Notes: a model not told the origin generated them from the sequence alone. A stretch of DNA of 64,000 nt from Mycobacterium sp. ACS1612 (GCF_001667505.1 NZ_LZHZ01000004.1:186001-250000), one strand, 5' to 3'; shown: positions 10,352 to 19,829, counted from the stretch's first letter. Program-made: numbers and translations.

Positions 10352-11859
10352 TCGACTCACGGATGGTCGGCGGCGAAGTGTGGTTCGTCACCGGCAGCCA
10401 GGCGATGTACGGCCAGGACACCCTTGACCAGGTTGCCGACCAATCGCGTCAGCTCGCCGAACAGCTCGATGCGTGCTCCGAGATTCCGGTGAAGATCGTG
10501 TGGGTGCCGACGGTCGTCACCTCAGACAACATCGCGGCGGTGATTCGCCGGGCCAACGACAACGCTCATTGCGTCGGCGTGATCGCGTGGATGCACACGT
10601 TCTCCCCGGCGAAGATGTGGATCCGAGGCCTGAAAGCGCTGCAGAAACCGCTGCTGCATCTGCACACCCAGTTCGGTGTCGAGTTGCCATGGGACAGCAT
10701 CGATATGGACTTCATGAACCTGAACCAGGCCGCGCATGGCGACCGGGAGTTCGGCTACATCCAGACACGGCTGTCGACCGCGCGCAAGACCGTCGCCGGG
10801 CATGTCAGTGATCTGCGCACCCGGTCACGTATCGGCGCGTGGACGCGCGCCGCGCTCGCCAACGCCGAACTCGCGACCCTGCGGGTGGCACGGTTCGGCG
10901 ACAACATGCGCAATGTCGCGGTCACCGAGGGTGACAAAATCGAGGCCGAAGCGCATTTCGGCGCGTCGATCAACACCTATCCGGTCAACGACCTGGTCGA
11001 AGTGGTCGAGCGCGTGCCCATGAGCGAAGTCGACAAGTTGGTCCGCGAATACGAGCACGCCTATCGCTTGGCACCCGAGTTGCGGCCAGGCGGCGAGCGT
11101 CACCCGTCGCTTCGAATCGGCGCACAGATCGAAGCCGGACTGCGAAAGTTCCTGGAAACTGGTGGGTTTCGTGCCTTCACGACCAATTTCGAGGACCTGG
11201 GCGGGTTGCGCCAGTTGCCGGGCCTCGCTGTGCAGCGGCTGATGGCCGACGGATACGGCTTCGGCGCCGAAGGCGATTGGAAGACCGCGGTCATGCTACG
11301 GGCGGTGAAGGTGATGGCCGAAGGACTGCCCGGCGGTACGTCGTTCATGGAGGACTACACCTACGACCTGACAGCCGGCGCGGAACGCGTCCTCGGCGCC
11401 CACATGCTGGAAGTGTGCCCGTCCATCGCCGACGGTGTGCCGTCGCTGGAAGTGCATCCGTTGTCGATCGGCGGCCGCGAGGATCCCGTCCGGTTGCGTT
11501 TCACCGCGGCGCCTTCGGACGCGGTGATCCTGGGCATCAGCGACGTCGGCTCCCGATTCCGTCTGGTGGCCAACGAGGTTCGAGTGGTCGAGCCCAACGC
11601 ACCGTTACCGAAGTTGCCTGTCGCATGCGCGGTCTGGGAGCCGCGCCCGAATTGGTCCGTCGCCGCGGAGGCATGGCTGATCGCGGGCGCGCCCCACCAC
11701 ACCGTGCTCACCACAGCGGTCGGAACGGAGATGCTCGAGGACTTTGCCGCGATGACGAGTACCGAATTGCTGGTGATCGATTCCGACACCACCGTGCGCG
11801 GCTTCCTTCGTGAGCTCAAGTGGAACGACGTGTACCACCACGCCGCGGCGGGACTCTGA
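10348..11859 (+). CDS. araA: L-arabinose isomerase
   Basis: Interconverts L-arabinose and L-ribulose using a Mn ion; first intracellular step of the pathway. It has 503 residues, as in E. coli AraA. All four catalytic/metal segments are present: [23 protein letters not shown] and APHHTV. GAGGAAGG precedes the ATG. It is the last gene of the rightward operon, which ends by convergence with the leftward MOSC gene 16 bp away; no clear terminator hairpin was seen there. Confidence 0.97.
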   Translation: MIDSRMVGGEVWFVTGSQAMYGQDTLDQVADQSRQLAEQLDACSEIPVKIVWVPTVVTSDNIAAVIRRANDNAHCVGVIAWMHTFSPAKMWIRGLKALQKPLLHLHTQFGVELPWDSIDMDFMNLNQAAHGDREFGYIQTRLSTARKTVAGHVSDLRTRSRIGAWTRAALANAELATLRVARFGDNMRNVAVTEGDKIEAEAHFGASINTYPVNDLVEVVERVPMSEVDKLVREYEHAYRLAPELRPGGERHPSLRIGAQIEAGLRKFLETGGFRAFTTNFEDLGGLRQLPGLAVQRLMADGYGFGAEGDWKTAVMLRAVKVMAEGLPGGTSFMEDYTYDLTAGAERVLGAHMLEVCPSIADGVPSLEVHPLSIGGREDPVRLRFTAAPSDAVILGISDVGSRFRLVANEVRVVEPNAPLPKLPVACAVWEPRPNWSVAAEAWLIAGAPHHTVLTTAVGTEMLEDFAAMTSTELLVIDSDTTVRGFLRELKWNDVYHHAAAGL

Positions 11860-11875
11860 CCGCAGTGGGTCTCGG

Positions 11876-12856
11876 TCAGCGCGTCAGCCGGTCGATTCCC
11901 TTGTTGACCAACCCGAATGTGATCCGCTTTGCGCGGCGGCCCACATCGCCGACAAGCCGTCGTGACGCGGTGGCAGGCCGTAGTGCCACGTCGTCACCGA
12001 CCCGAACACTGCCTGCGGCGTCAACCCAGCAGTAGACGCCGAGGCAGCGTTCGGCGCGCGTGGCCACGGCCTTGGTGATGCGCCGGTCGACTGCGAACCC
12101 CGGTTGCGCGCGGCTGGGAACCACGCACCGGATCGTCGGCATCGCCACGTTGAGGACCGCGCCACCGAGTGCGAGATGCGCTCCGGTCCAATGTGATTCC
12201 GGTAGACCGTCGTCGGGGTCAGCCACCTTCAGGAGCACATTGGGGCGAAAACGCCGCACATCCAGATCAGTTCCGAGTTCGGAGCCGATGGTGGCCAGGC
12301 TAGTCGTGGTCAACACGTGCACCGGAGCCAGGTCGACAAACATGCCCGGAGGTGTCGAGTAGCGGGTGAAGTTGACCATGTCGGAGACTCGCATCATCGA
12401 CAGATCCGGCAGCTTCTCGTCATCCGAAAGCCCGAAGGCGGCTCGCAACCATGAGGCCGACATGGTTGCAGAGCGTTCCCTGCGACTCAACTTGTGCAGG
12501 CTGGTGTCCGGCGGCAGTGCGGTCAACGCGACCTCGCGGTCGACCAGTTCGGACAGTTTGGTGTGCACGGCGTGATCGCTGCTCGATACCGCCGTGCCGT
12601 CCGGGAAGGTGATCTCCACTTCGGGGACGTTTCCCGGTCCTGCCTCTGGCGGAACAGCGTCGACATACCTGGCGGTCGCGGTCAGCAGCGCGGGCAGCTG
12701 CCTTGCCGACGCTGTGACGTCCTTCTCGACATCCCGGACGGCCCAGAGCCGGTCACCGAGGACTCCCCTGGCGCCGACCTCGGCCTGCTCGATCCGGGCG
12801 CCGCCCAGCGACTTGACGGGATAGCGCCACAGTTCGGCGACTTGGCCCAGGGGCAT
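11876..12856 (-). CDS. MOSC-domain protein
   Basis: A 326-residue protein with an N-terminal MOSC beta-barrel domain (begins VAELWRYPVKSLGG, residues about 5-120) and a C-terminal MOSC domain (about 170-320, with RFRPNVLL and a conserved Cys in IRCVVPSRAQ). Family members transfer sulfur to, or bind, the molybdenum cofactor, or reduce N-hydroxylated compounds. The specific substrate is unknown. It is followed by the gamma-carbonic-anhydrase-like gene on the same strand and converges with araA. It is probably cytoplasmic and outside the arabinose operon. Confidence 0.85.
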   Translation of the reverse strand: MPLGQVAELWRYPVKSLGGARIEQAEVGARGVLGDRLWAVRDVEKDVTASARQLPALLTATARYVDAVPPEAGPGNVPEVEITFPDGTAVSSSDHAVHTKLSELVDREVALTALPPDTSLHKLSRRERSATMSASWLRAAFGLSDDEKLPDLSMMRVSDMVNFTRYSTPPGMFVDLAPVHVLTTTSLATIGSELGTDLDVRRFRPNVLLKVADPDDGLPESHWTGAHLALGGAVLNVAMPTIRCVVPSRAQPGFAVDRRITKAVATRAERCLGVYCWVDAAGSVRVGDDVALRPATASRRLVGDVGRRAKRITFGLVNKGIDRLTR

Positions 12857-12875
12857 GGCGCCACGGTACGGCGCG

Positions 12876-13406
12876 CTACTCGGAAACGGGCCGCATTCCG
12901 GTCATGTAGCGGCGGGCCAGGTCCTGATAGGCCCCGGGGTTGGTGTCCACCCACATCTGAGCGCCGGTGCCCGCGACCGGCCCGCGCACCTTCGCCGGAG
13001 CGCCGGTCACCAGCACCTCGTCGGGAATCTTGGTGCCGCCGACCACCAGTGAATGCGCGGCGATCAGGCTGCGAGCACCGATGACCGCGCCGTCGAGAAC
13101 CGTGCAGTGGTTGGCGAGCACCGCCTGAGCGCCGATGTGCACGCCGTGCACCACGCACCCGTGGGCGACCGTGGCGCCGGGGCCGACGTCGACAGGGATG
13201 CCCGGCGGCGCGTGCAGCACGCAGCAGTCCTGTACGTTCGCGCCTTCGCGGACGATGATCGGCGCGAAGTCGGCGCGGATGACCGCGTTGAACCACACGG
13301 ACGCGCCTGCCTCGACGTGGACGTCGCCGACGAGCGTCGCGGTGGGGGCGATGAACGCGCCTGGATCGACGGTCGGCGATCGGCCCTCGAATGAGTACAA
13401 CGGCAT
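12876..13406 (-). CDS. Gamma-carbonic-anhydrase-family hexapeptide-repeat protein
   Basis: A 176-residue left-handed beta-helix protein with repeated hexapeptides (ATLVGDV, GASVWF, GAVIGA and others). The three zinc-ligand histidines of the YrdA/Cam fold are in register at residues 65, 82 and 87. M. tuberculosis has a protein of this type (Rv3525c) in the same place beside kshA. Carbonic anhydrase activity is possible but not assured for this subfamily. It is divergent from kshA and shares the 131-bp gap that holds a KstR-type box. Confidence 0.86.
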   Translation of the reverse strand: MPLYSFEGRSPTVDPGAFIAPTATLVGDVHVEAGASVWFNAVIRADFAPIIVREGANVQDCCVLHAPPGIPVDVGPGATVAHGCVVHGVHIGAQAVLANHCTVLDGAVIGARSLIAAHSLVVGGTKIPDEVLVTGAPAKVRGPVAGTGAQMWVDTNPGAYQDLARRYMTGMRPVSE

Positions 13407-13494
13407 CGTCTAGATATACCGCAGGTAACCCAGCGACGAGCGCTTGCGGGTGGGGCCGATCAACCGCGTCGATTGCGCGCCACGGGGCAAAAAC

Positions 13495-13508
13495 TGTAAC
13501 GTGTTCTA
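13495..13508. promoter_or_regulatory. KstR operator upstream of kshA
   Basis: TGTAACGTGTTCTA matches the mycobacterial KstR consensus TNNAACNNGTTNNA at every fixed position. It lies 29 bp before the kshA start, in the gap divergent to the gamma-carbonic-anhydrase-like gene. KstR is a TetR-family repressor relieved by 3-oxo-cholestenoyl-CoA compounds, so kshA should be induced by sterols. Confidence 0.88.
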
Positions 13509-13537
13509 GTTAGAGAGCACAGATTGGGAGACCAGAG

Positions 13538-14686
13538 GTGACCACCGAAACCGCAGGCATTCGCGAAATCGACGCCGGCACGCTGCCGGACAGGTACGCG
13601 CGTGGCTGGCACTGCCTAGGCCCGGTCCAGGACTACCTGGACGGCAAACCGCACGGCATCGAGATTTTCGGCACCATGTTGGTGGTCTTCGCCGATTCGC
13701 ATGGCGACGTCAAAGTGCTCGACGGCTACTGCCGCCATATGGGCGGCAACCTGGCGCATGGCACCATCAAGGGCGACGAGGTCGCCTGCCCGTTCCATGA
13801 CTGGCGCTGGGGCGGCGACGGCAAGTGCAAGCTCGTGCCCTACGCCAAGCGCACCCCGCGGTTGGCCCGCACCCGGTCGTGGACCACCGACGTGCGCGGC
13901 GGCCTGCTGTTCGTCTGGCATGACCAGGAGGGCAACCCGCCGCAGCCGGAGGTGCGCATCCCGGATATCCCGGAGGCTGCCAGCGACGAATGGACCGACT
14001 GGAAGTGGAACTCGATTCTGATCGAGGGTTCCAACTGCCGCGACATCATCGACAACGTCACCGATATGGCGCACTTCTTCTACATTCATTTCGGTCTTCC
14101 GACGTACTTCAAGAACGTGTTCGAGGGTCACATCGCGTCGCAGTACCTGCACAACGTCGGCCGCCCGGATGTCAACGACATGGGCACCACTTACGGTGAG
14201 GCGCACCTGGATTCGGAGGCGTCCTACTTCGGTCCGTCGTTCATGATCAACTGGTTGCACAACAGCTACGGCGGCTTCAAAGCCGAGTCGATCCTGATCA
14301 ACTGCCACTACCCGGTCACCCAGAACTCGTTCATGCTGCAATGGGGTGTGATCGTGGAGAAGCCGAAGGGGTTGGACGAGGCCACCACCGAGAAGCTGGC
14401 GACGGTGTTCACCGAAGGGGTCAGCAAGGGCTTCCTGCAGGACGTCGAGATCTGGAAGCACAAGACTCGCATCGAGAATCCGCTGCTCGTCGAGGAAGAC
14501 GGCGCGGTCTATCAGATGCGCCGGTGGTATCAGCAGTTCTATGTGGACGTCGCGGACGTGACGCCCGACATGACCGACCGGTTCGAGATCGAAATCGACA
14601 CCACCGCCGCCAACGAGAAGTGGCACGTCGAGGTCGAAGAGAACCTCAAACAGCAGGCCGCCGAGAAGGAAAAGACCGGCTCGTAG
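13538..14686 (+). CDS. kshA: 3-ketosteroid 9-alpha-monooxygenase, oxygenase subunit
   Basis: Rieske non-heme iron oxygenase that hydroxylates C9 of androstadienedione or the matching acyl-CoA; with KstD it opens ring B. It has 382 residues. The Rieske cluster ligands are C65-H67 and C84-H87 (CRH, CPFH). The mononuclear iron ligands are H179 and H184 in DMAHFFYIH, with D302 in QDVEIWKHK, in line with the M. tuberculosis enzyme. The reductase partner KshB is not in this window. A KstR box lies just upstream, and the next gene starts directly after its stop. Confidence 0.97.
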   Translation: MTTETAGIREIDAGTLPDRYARGWHCLGPVQDYLDGKPHGIEIFGTMLVVFADSHGDVKVLDGYCRHMGGNLAHGTIKGDEVACPFHDWRWGGDGKCKLVPYAKRTPRLARTRSWTTDVRGGLLFVWHDQEGNPPQPEVRIPDIPEAASDEWTDWKWNSILIEGSNCRDIIDNVTDMAHFFYIHFGLPTYFKNVFEGHIASQYLHNVGRPDVNDMGTTYGEAHLDSEASYFGPSFMINWLHNSYGGFKAESILINCHYPVTQNSFMLQWGVIVEKPKGLDEATTEKLATVFTEGVSKGFLQDVEIWKHKTRIENPLLVEEDGAVYQMRRWYQQFYVDVADVTPDMTDRFEIEIDTTAANEKWHVEVEENLKQQAAEKEKTGS

Positions 14687-15148
14687 ATGACCGCGCGCGA
14701 TGACGCCCCTGACGTCGACCAACTGGCGCGGTCGATGCTGGAGCTCTACGGGGCGCACGATGACGACGAGCACGGTGCACGGGCGGACACCGGCGCGCGA
14801 AAGTCTCCGGGCGCACCGAATTTCGCCTCGGATCCGCACCGTGCCGCGGCGGTGCGGGAGGCCACCAGGCGTGACCGAGAGCGTTATCTGACGTCCGGGC
14901 TGGTGTCCGTCGACTGCCGATTCTGTCACGTCGCGGTGCAGGTCAAAAAGCTAGGTCCCGGCCACACGTCGGTGCAGTGGAACACGGAAGCATCGCAGCG
15001 GTGCGCGTACTTCGCCGAAATCCGGCAGTCCGGCGGCCAGTCCGCTCGAGCCAAGTCATGCCCGAAGCTCGCCGACAGCATCAGGCACGCGGTGGCCGAA
15101 GGGTGTCTAGAGGAAATGTCCAGTGCCCCTTCGCCGGGCGACGGCTAG
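14687..15148 (+). CDS. Conserved mycobacterial protein of the kshA operon (Rv3527-like)
   Basis: A 153-residue soluble protein starting on the base after the kshA stop. The N-terminal third is acidic and charged; the C-terminal part has a CRFC pair near residue 78 and two further cysteines (RCAYF and KSCPKL), which could hold a metal or Fe-S cluster. M. tuberculosis Rv3527 occupies the same place after kshA. I know no proven function; co-transcription with kshA suggests a role in steroid hydroxylation or electron supply, but this is speculation. Confidence 0.8.
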   Translation: MTARDDAPDVDQLARSMLELYGAHDDDEHGARADTGARKSPGAPNFASDPHRAAAVREATRRDRERYLTSGLVSVDCRFCHVAVQVKKLGPGHTSVQWNTEASQRCAYFAEIRQSGGQSARAKSCPKLADSIRHAVAEGCLEEMSSAPSPGDG

Positions 15149-15770
15149 CCTGCTGATCAGCCTTGCCGTCGCGGGCTGCGACCGAAACGTCGAGGCGCCC
15201 ACGCCGCGGCCGGAACGGCCGGTGGCACCGATCACCGCGCTGCAGGTCGAAGATCTGTTGAGCGACAAGGTCCAGGACAGGGACGGCAACTTGTTCGTCG
15301 CTGTCGAACCGCAGGAGTGCAGCGGGATGTCGCGAGAGGTCGATCCGCCACTGATCTTCGATCTGGATCCGGCGGCGACCGACGGCGGGCATTGGGTGGA
15401 CACCAACGACAGCAGGGACGTCGTGATCGACGAGGCGGCGGGCGTCTACCACGCCGGCTTCGACCCCAAGCAGGCGCTCGGGCAGACCGAGCGCACCATC
15501 GAAGCCTGCCGCGGTGTGCCGTTCACCGTCACCGATATGCGCGGCCGCGAGTACCACTTCCATCTGCTACCGCAAGTGAATTCGGGCTCGCCCGATATCG
15601 TGCTCTACTCGTTCCAGGCACCGGACTGGGCGTGTGACAACGCGTTCGTCGCCGCACACAACGCGGCCGTGCGGATCTCGACGTGCGCGGCGGTCAACGG
15701 CTATGACGTGCTGTCGCTGGCTCAGGATGCGCTCAAACGCATTGAGAAATTGGCCAATACGACGGCCTGA
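15123..15770 (+). CDS. Lipoprotein with PknH-like extracellular sensor domain
   Basis: A 215-residue lipoprotein: signal peptide with lipobox VAGC and Cys19, then a single globular domain. Four cysteines (QECSG, EACRG, WACDNA, STCAAV) and the C-terminal pattern W-x-C-D-x-A ... V-x-I-x-T-C resemble the extracellular sensor domain of mycobacterial kinase PknH and related lipoproteins, which use two disulfides. The GTG start at 15123 overlaps the preceding gene by 26 bases, so translation may be coupled. It lies at the outer face of the membrane. The ligand is unknown. Confidence 0.8.
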   Translation: MPLRRATASLLISLAVAGCDRNVEAPTPRPERPVAPITALQVEDLLSDKVQDRDGNLFVAVEPQECSGMSREVDPPLIFDLDPAATDGGHWVDTNDSRDVVIDEAAGVYHAGFDPKQALGQTERTIEACRGVPFTVTDMRGREYHFHLLPQVNSGSPDIVLYSFQAPDWACDNAFVAAHNAAVRISTCAAVNGYDVLSLAQDALKRIEKLANTTA

Positions 15771-15774
15771 GCAC

Positions 15775-16920
15775 TCACAGCCCTTTGAACCGCTCCTTGA
15801 CCTGTTCGTCGGTCAGACCGTAGTCGGCCAGTGAGTAGGTGTGTTTGGGCGCGCGGGGCCCTTTCTTGCTCTCGGCATGGGTGTCTTCTGCCGCCGTCGT
15901 CGCCTCGTCGGTGAACGCGATGCCGAAGTGGCGGTAGATCCTCTCGAGTTCGCGGAGCGGGTCGGCGATGAAGTCGGAATAGTCCATATCGTAGAACTGA
16001 GCCGAATCATGTTTGGCACGTTCGGTGTTGAACAACTCGAGGCCGCGTGACCAGGTCTCCAGCGCATCGGCACCGATAACTTCACCGACGAATGTCGTCG
16101 ACCATCCCTCCGTGGTGTGCTGCGCCAACGAACACATCGACGCCATGATCGTCTCCGCGGGTCGGTGACATTGGATCACCAGAGCGTCGGGATACGTGGC
16201 GAACAACGCGTCAAGGGCGAACAGGTGGCTCGGGTTCTTCAACACCCACCGCTTCTCCGCCTCGTTCAACCCGATCAACTGCAGGTTCTTGCGGTGCCGC
16301 TGATACGGCCGCGTCCAGTCCTGCCGGGACAGCCATTGAGAGTAGGTCGGGATGTGCGCGAGCGTTTCGTAAGACACCGAGTGCAGCGACTGGCGTAGCA
16401 GCTGCCAGCACTCCTCGACGTCGTCCGCGGTCATGTAGTGCAGACCCGTGTAGTCCGGGTTCTCCTCATGAGCCTTCTTGAACCGGGCATCCAGCTCGGC
16501 GAAAATCGGATTTTGCGGCCAGGTTTCGCGCGGCGGACGCGGTTGCGGGAACTCCGCGAGCCACAGCTCCAGGCCCTGATGCCCCGGGTCGGCGGCCAGC
16601 AACCGGTGCAGCGCGGTGGTGCCGGTGCGCGGCAGGCCCGTGACGAAGATCGGTCGCTCGATGGCGACGTCAGCGTGTTGTGGATGCTGTTTGAACGCCG
16701 CCTCGGACACCAGCCTGGCCACCAACGCGTTACGCACGAAGAACCGCTGCATCTTGCTGCCGAACTCGGTCAGGTCGGCATCGCGCGCGTACGAGTCGAG
16801 TAGCACACCGAGCGCTTCGCGGTAGTTGTCGTCGTCGGCACCGAAATCGTCTAGGCCACAAGCCTTTGTGGCCGAAGCGTGCAACTCCTCGACGGTGCCG
16901 ACGTCTGTCCGGGTGGTCAT
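15775..16920 (-). CDS. Sulfotransferase-family protein (Rv3529c-like)
   Basis: A 381-residue protein with a PAPS-dependent sulfotransferase fold. The 5'-phosphosulfate loop is TGLPRTGTT at residues 94-102, and the 3'-phosphate region includes the WVLKNPSHLFALD segment. The acceptor is unknown; M. tuberculosis has a relative (Rv3529c) at the same place in the KstR regulon, suggesting a steroid-linked or lipid acceptor. It is the last gene of a leftward three-gene operon and its start directly abuts the stop of the SDR gene. Confidence 0.85.
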   Translation of the reverse strand: MTTRTDVGTVEELHASATKACGLDDFGADDDNYREALGVLLDSYARDADLTEFGSKMQRFFVRNALVARLVSEAAFKQHPQHADVAIERPIFVTGLPRTGTTALHRLLAADPGHQGLELWLAEFPQPRPPRETWPQNPIFAELDARFKKAHEENPDYTGLHYMTADDVEECWQLLRQSLHSVSYETLAHIPTYSQWLSRQDWTRPYQRHRKNLQLIGLNEAEKRWVLKNPSHLFALDALFATYPDALVIQCHRPAETIMASMCSLAQHTTEGWSTTFVGEVIGADALETWSRGLELFNTERAKHDSAQFYDMDYSDFIADPLRELERIYRHFGIAFTDEATTAAEDTHAESKKGPRAPKHTYSLADYGLTDEQVKERFKGL

Positions 16921-17703
16921 CTAGGCCTTGTACTCCCCGCAGTTGACATCCAGCGTCTGACCGGTGACACCGCTGGACAAGTCGCTGGCCATGAACAGGA
17001 TGGCCGAGGCCACCTCGTCCTCGGTGGGCAGCCGCTTCAGGTCGCTGTTGACTGCGGCGGCCTTATAGATCTCGTCGACGGTCGTACCGTACTTGTTCGC
17101 CTGGTGTTCGAAGTATCCCTTCAGCGTCCCGCCCCAAATATAGCCGGGGAGCACCGAATTCACTCGAACGCCTTGGGGGCCGAGCTCACTGGCCAGCGAC
17201 TGCGACATGGCCAACAGCGCTGACTTCGCCATCTTGTACGCACCCTGCTTCGGGTCGGAATGACGCACCACCATCGAATTGACGTTCACCACCGATCCCT
17301 TAGCCTCGGTCAAGGCGGGCGTGAAGCCCTGGATCAACCGCAGCGCGCCAAGGACGGTGAGCTCGAAGGTATCCCTGATGTGGTCGAACGTGGTGTTGGC
17401 GAACGGCTTCATCGACGGCACCTTGAACGCGTTGTTGATCAGCACATCTACCTTGCCGTAGGCCTCGAGCGTCTGCTCGACGAGGTGGTTCACCTGCGCT
17501 TCGTCGGTGATGTCTGTCCCGACCGACACCGCCCGCCTGCCCAGATCGGTGATCTGCTTGGCTACGTCCTCCAGTCGTTCCACCGTGCGGGCGGCCAGCA
17601 CCAGATCGGCGCCCGCCTCCGCACAGCGCCGCGCGAGGGTGGTGCCGAGCGCTGGACCGACCCCGCTGATCACCACGACCTTGTTGTCCAGTAAGCCAGC
17701 CAT
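16921..17703 (-). CDS. Short-chain dehydrogenase/reductase (Rv3530c-like)
   Basis: A 260-residue classical SDR. The nucleotide-binding turn SGVGPALG is at residues 13-20, NNAFK near 90, catalytic Ser143 in VNSM and the Tyr156-Lys160 pair in YKMAK. It is probably an NAD(P)-dependent alcohol/ketone oxidoreductase. Position between the DUF1214 protein and the sulfotransferase, as in M. tuberculosis, places it in the sterol regulon. The physiological substrate is not determined by the sequence. Confidence 0.88.
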   Translation of the reverse strand: MAGLLDNKVVVISGVGPALGTTLARRCAEAGADLVLAARTVERLEDVAKQITDLGRRAVSVGTDITDEAQVNHLVEQTLEAYGKVDVLINNAFKVPSMKPFANTTFDHIRDTFELTVLGALRLIQGFTPALTEAKGSVVNVNSMVVRHSDPKQGAYKMAKSALLAMSQSLASELGPQGVRVNSVLPGYIWGGTLKGYFEHQANKYGTTVDEIYKAAAVNSDLKRLPTEDEVASAILFMASDLSSGVTGQTLDVNCGEYKA

Positions 17704-17706
17704 CGT

Positions 17707-18834
17707 CTACCCCACCATCCTGTGTCCAATTTGCTCCTGACGCTGGGCGATTCGCGCACGCCAGTCCTGTTCGGAGATCTTGTTCTGCTCGTAGTAGGGC
17801 AACGCCCCCGGGACCTCGTCGAAGTCGACCACCTCGGCGGTCGGCCCGTCTTCGGCTGTCAGTTCGCGCGGCACCCGCTGCCACCGGAACTGCAGGTAGC
17901 CCTTGGCGTGGCCCAGCGTCTCCACCCAGTTGGTGATGCCCGGGTTGCGATCGGCGACGACGATCCGGATCTTTCCGTCCGGATCAGCCTGCGCCTGAGT
18001 GCCGTTCAGCGAGGTCTGGTGGTTGATGTAGTCCAGCGAGATGTACCACAGGCTGCCCAGCTGGAAACCGAGATAGGGTGCATCGGGCACTGGGAGCGTG
18101 ATGACCATGGCCTGGTCCGGCGCCAGGTCGAAATGCCCGACGGACGAGTACTGGGTGGCCAGTCCGCCGGGGGTGAGCCTGGGCGCCACCAACGTGTTGA
18201 CGGGGATGTTGGTGTAGAACCACTGCGGGAACTGCAGCCAGGTCTTGACGCGCTGCACCAGCTGCTTTCCCGCTGTGGCGTAACGCTTTTCGATCAACTC
18301 GCGAGTAAGCGACGGGGGTGCGGTGCCTGCGGTGTCGAGTCGCTTGATGGCAAAGGACCCACGCTGCGCCGACCAGTCGTTGTAGACCTCCCTGATCACC
18401 AATTGCGACGGCGTCTCGGGGCGGAACCGCCATTCGAATGTGCCGTCGGGCGTAATGTCGAGTTTCCGGTCGTCGAAGGCGGTTTCGCTGTCGGGCACCA
18501 CCTTGTCGGTGTACTCACCGCCGAGCAGTTGGAAGCTGACGTCGGTGGTGGTGCCGCGCTTCCCGGTGACGACGTAGTCGTGGCCGGGCAGCACCCGGGT
18601 GCCGAAGTACAGCGTGTCGGGATTGTCGAGTCCCATCTTGGTGAACGGGCCGGTCCCGCTGTGCAGGAACGGGTGGTCGCGGTCGTAGTCGAACGCGACG
18701 TGTGTGCATGCCGCGATGCAGCCCGCCAGATACTGCAGACCCTCCAGGAGGTCGGCTTCGGATTCGATGTGCGGGGCCTCGGCGACCAGTCGCTCGGCTT
18801 CGGCGATCGCGTCGTTCAATGGCTGTGAGAACAC
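17707..18834 (-). CDS. DUF1214-type protein of the KstR regulon (Rv3531c-like)
   Basis: A 375-residue protein from the GTG at 18834. Longer reading frames exist (to 18894), but they would place the KstR box at 18846-18859 inside the coding region, so the shorter start is preferred; it leaves only 11 bases between box and start and suggests a very short or absent leader. The C-terminal half has the DUF1214 pattern (LGFQLGSLWYISLDY, RIVVADRNPGITNW, LQFRWQRVP). No signal peptide is clear. The function is unknown. First gene of a leftward operon with the SDR and sulfotransferase genes. Confidence 0.78.
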   Translation of the reverse strand: MFSQPLNDAIAEAERLVAEAPHIESEADLLEGLQYLAGCIAACTHVAFDYDRDHPFLHSGTGPFTKMGLDNPDTLYFGTRVLPGHDYVVTGKRGTTTDVSFQLLGGEYTDKVVPDSETAFDDRKLDITPDGTFEWRFRPETPSQLVIREVYNDWSAQRGSFAIKRLDTAGTAPPSLTRELIEKRYATAGKQLVQRVKTWLQFPQWFYTNIPVNTLVAPRLTPGGLATQYSSVGHFDLAPDQAMVITLPVPDAPYLGFQLGSLWYISLDYINHQTSLNGTQAQADPDGKIRIVVADRNPGITNWVETLGHAKGYLQFRWQRVPRELTAEDGPTAEVVDFDEVPGALPYYEQNKISEQDWRARIAQRQEQIGHRMVG

Positions 18835-18845
18835 GTACTCGAAAC

Positions 18846-18859
18846 TAGAACGCGTTCTA
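18846..18859. promoter_or_regulatory. KstR operator between the DUF1214 gene and the IclR gene
   Basis: TAGAACGCGTTCTA is a perfect 14-bp palindrome and a full match to the KstR consensus. It lies 11 bases upstream of the preferred DUF1214 start and 61 bases upstream of the divergent IclR-type gene, so it may control both. Confidence 0.92.
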
Positions 18860-18920
18860 CCTATAGTCAATATATCGACCGAGTCGGTACACATATGGAA
18901 CGGACGGTTACCCTAGTGCT

Positions 18921-19829
18921 GTGCCTGTCCCCGGGTCCACCAGCCGCGCGTCACCACCGACCGACCGGGTGGTCCGCATCCTGGACTTCCTGGCCGCGCA
19001 CCCGGACGAGCGGTTCGGCCTCTCCGATCTCGCCCGCAGGCTCGGACTGAGCAAGCCGACATGCCTGGGTATCGTCACCTCACTGACCGAGGCGGGCTAC
19101 CTGGTGCGCGACGCATACGACAAGACCTACCGGCTCGGCCCGTCGCTGATCACGCTCGGTCACAAGGCGCAGGAGTCGATGCGGGTCAGCCCGGCAGCCC
19201 GGGACGAGTTGCGGCGTCTTTCGGCACGGTTCGGCGTCACCGCCGCCTTGTCGGGCGTGATCGATGACCGCATCACGCTGCTCGAATTGGTCGCGCCGCC
19301 CGGCGCCAGACCCGGTGTCGAGGTGGGGCAGAGTTATCCCTTCGCTCCCCCGGTCGGGTTGATGTTCGTGCTGTGGGACGACGAGGCCGAACGCGATTGG
19401 CTTGCAAAGGAACCGACGCTGCCGCTGAGGACGAACAGCGACCGGATGAACCGGGTGATCGCGGCGTGCCGCGCCGACGGCTACCTCGTGGAGCGCCTGA
19501 CGCCGGGTGGGCGACGACTGTACTCACTGATGGCCGGCGTGTCGAACAACCTGCCCGACGAACTGCGCGCGCTGCTCGGCGAATTGGTCTCCGACATCGG
19601 CGAACGGGTCTACCTGCGCGACGAGAACAACACGCGCGGCAGGGCACGCCATGACATCAGCGTGATCTCCGCTCCCGTCTTCGACCACTATCAACGCCAG
19701 GTGATGGTGGCATCCATGCACATTGGAAAGCCTTTGACGGACAACGAAATCGGTGAGCGCGCACGTGCGCTGGTGGACACGGCCGATGTGGTCACCAAAC
19801 AGTTGGGCGGGGTCAAGCCCACTCGCTGA
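18921..19829 (+). CDS. IclR-family transcriptional regulator
   Basis: A 302-residue regulator. The N-terminal winged helix-turn-helix (LSDLARRLGLSKPTCLGIVTS, about residues 35-55) is followed by the IclR effector-binding domain (about 90-290). It is divergent from the DUF1214-SDR-sulfotransferase operon and shares the perfect KstR box. Ligand and targets are unknown; a steroid or ring-degradation intermediate is a reasonable guess. As I recall, M. tuberculosis has PPE genes between the corresponding neighbours instead of this regulator. Confidence 0.88.
   Translation: MPVPGSTSRASPPTDRVVRILDFLAAHPDERFGLSDLARRLGLSKPTCLGIVTSLTEAGYLVRDAYDKTYRLGPSLITLGHKAQESMRVSPAARDELRRLSARFGVTAALSGVIDDRITLLELVAPPGARPGVEVGQSYPFAPPVGLMFVLWDDEAERDWLAKEPTLPLRTNSDRMNRVIAACRADGYLVERLTPGGRRLYSLMAGVSNNLPDELRALLGELVSDIGERVYLRDENNTRGRARHDISVISAPVFDHYQRQVMVASMHIGKPLTDNEIGERARALVDTADVVTKQLGGVKPTR

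Noticed and set aside
13616..14929. A 437-codon frame on the minus strand opposite kshA
   Set aside because: It is a shadow of kshA and its neighbour, a normal effect of high GC; no motif, and kshA is certain.
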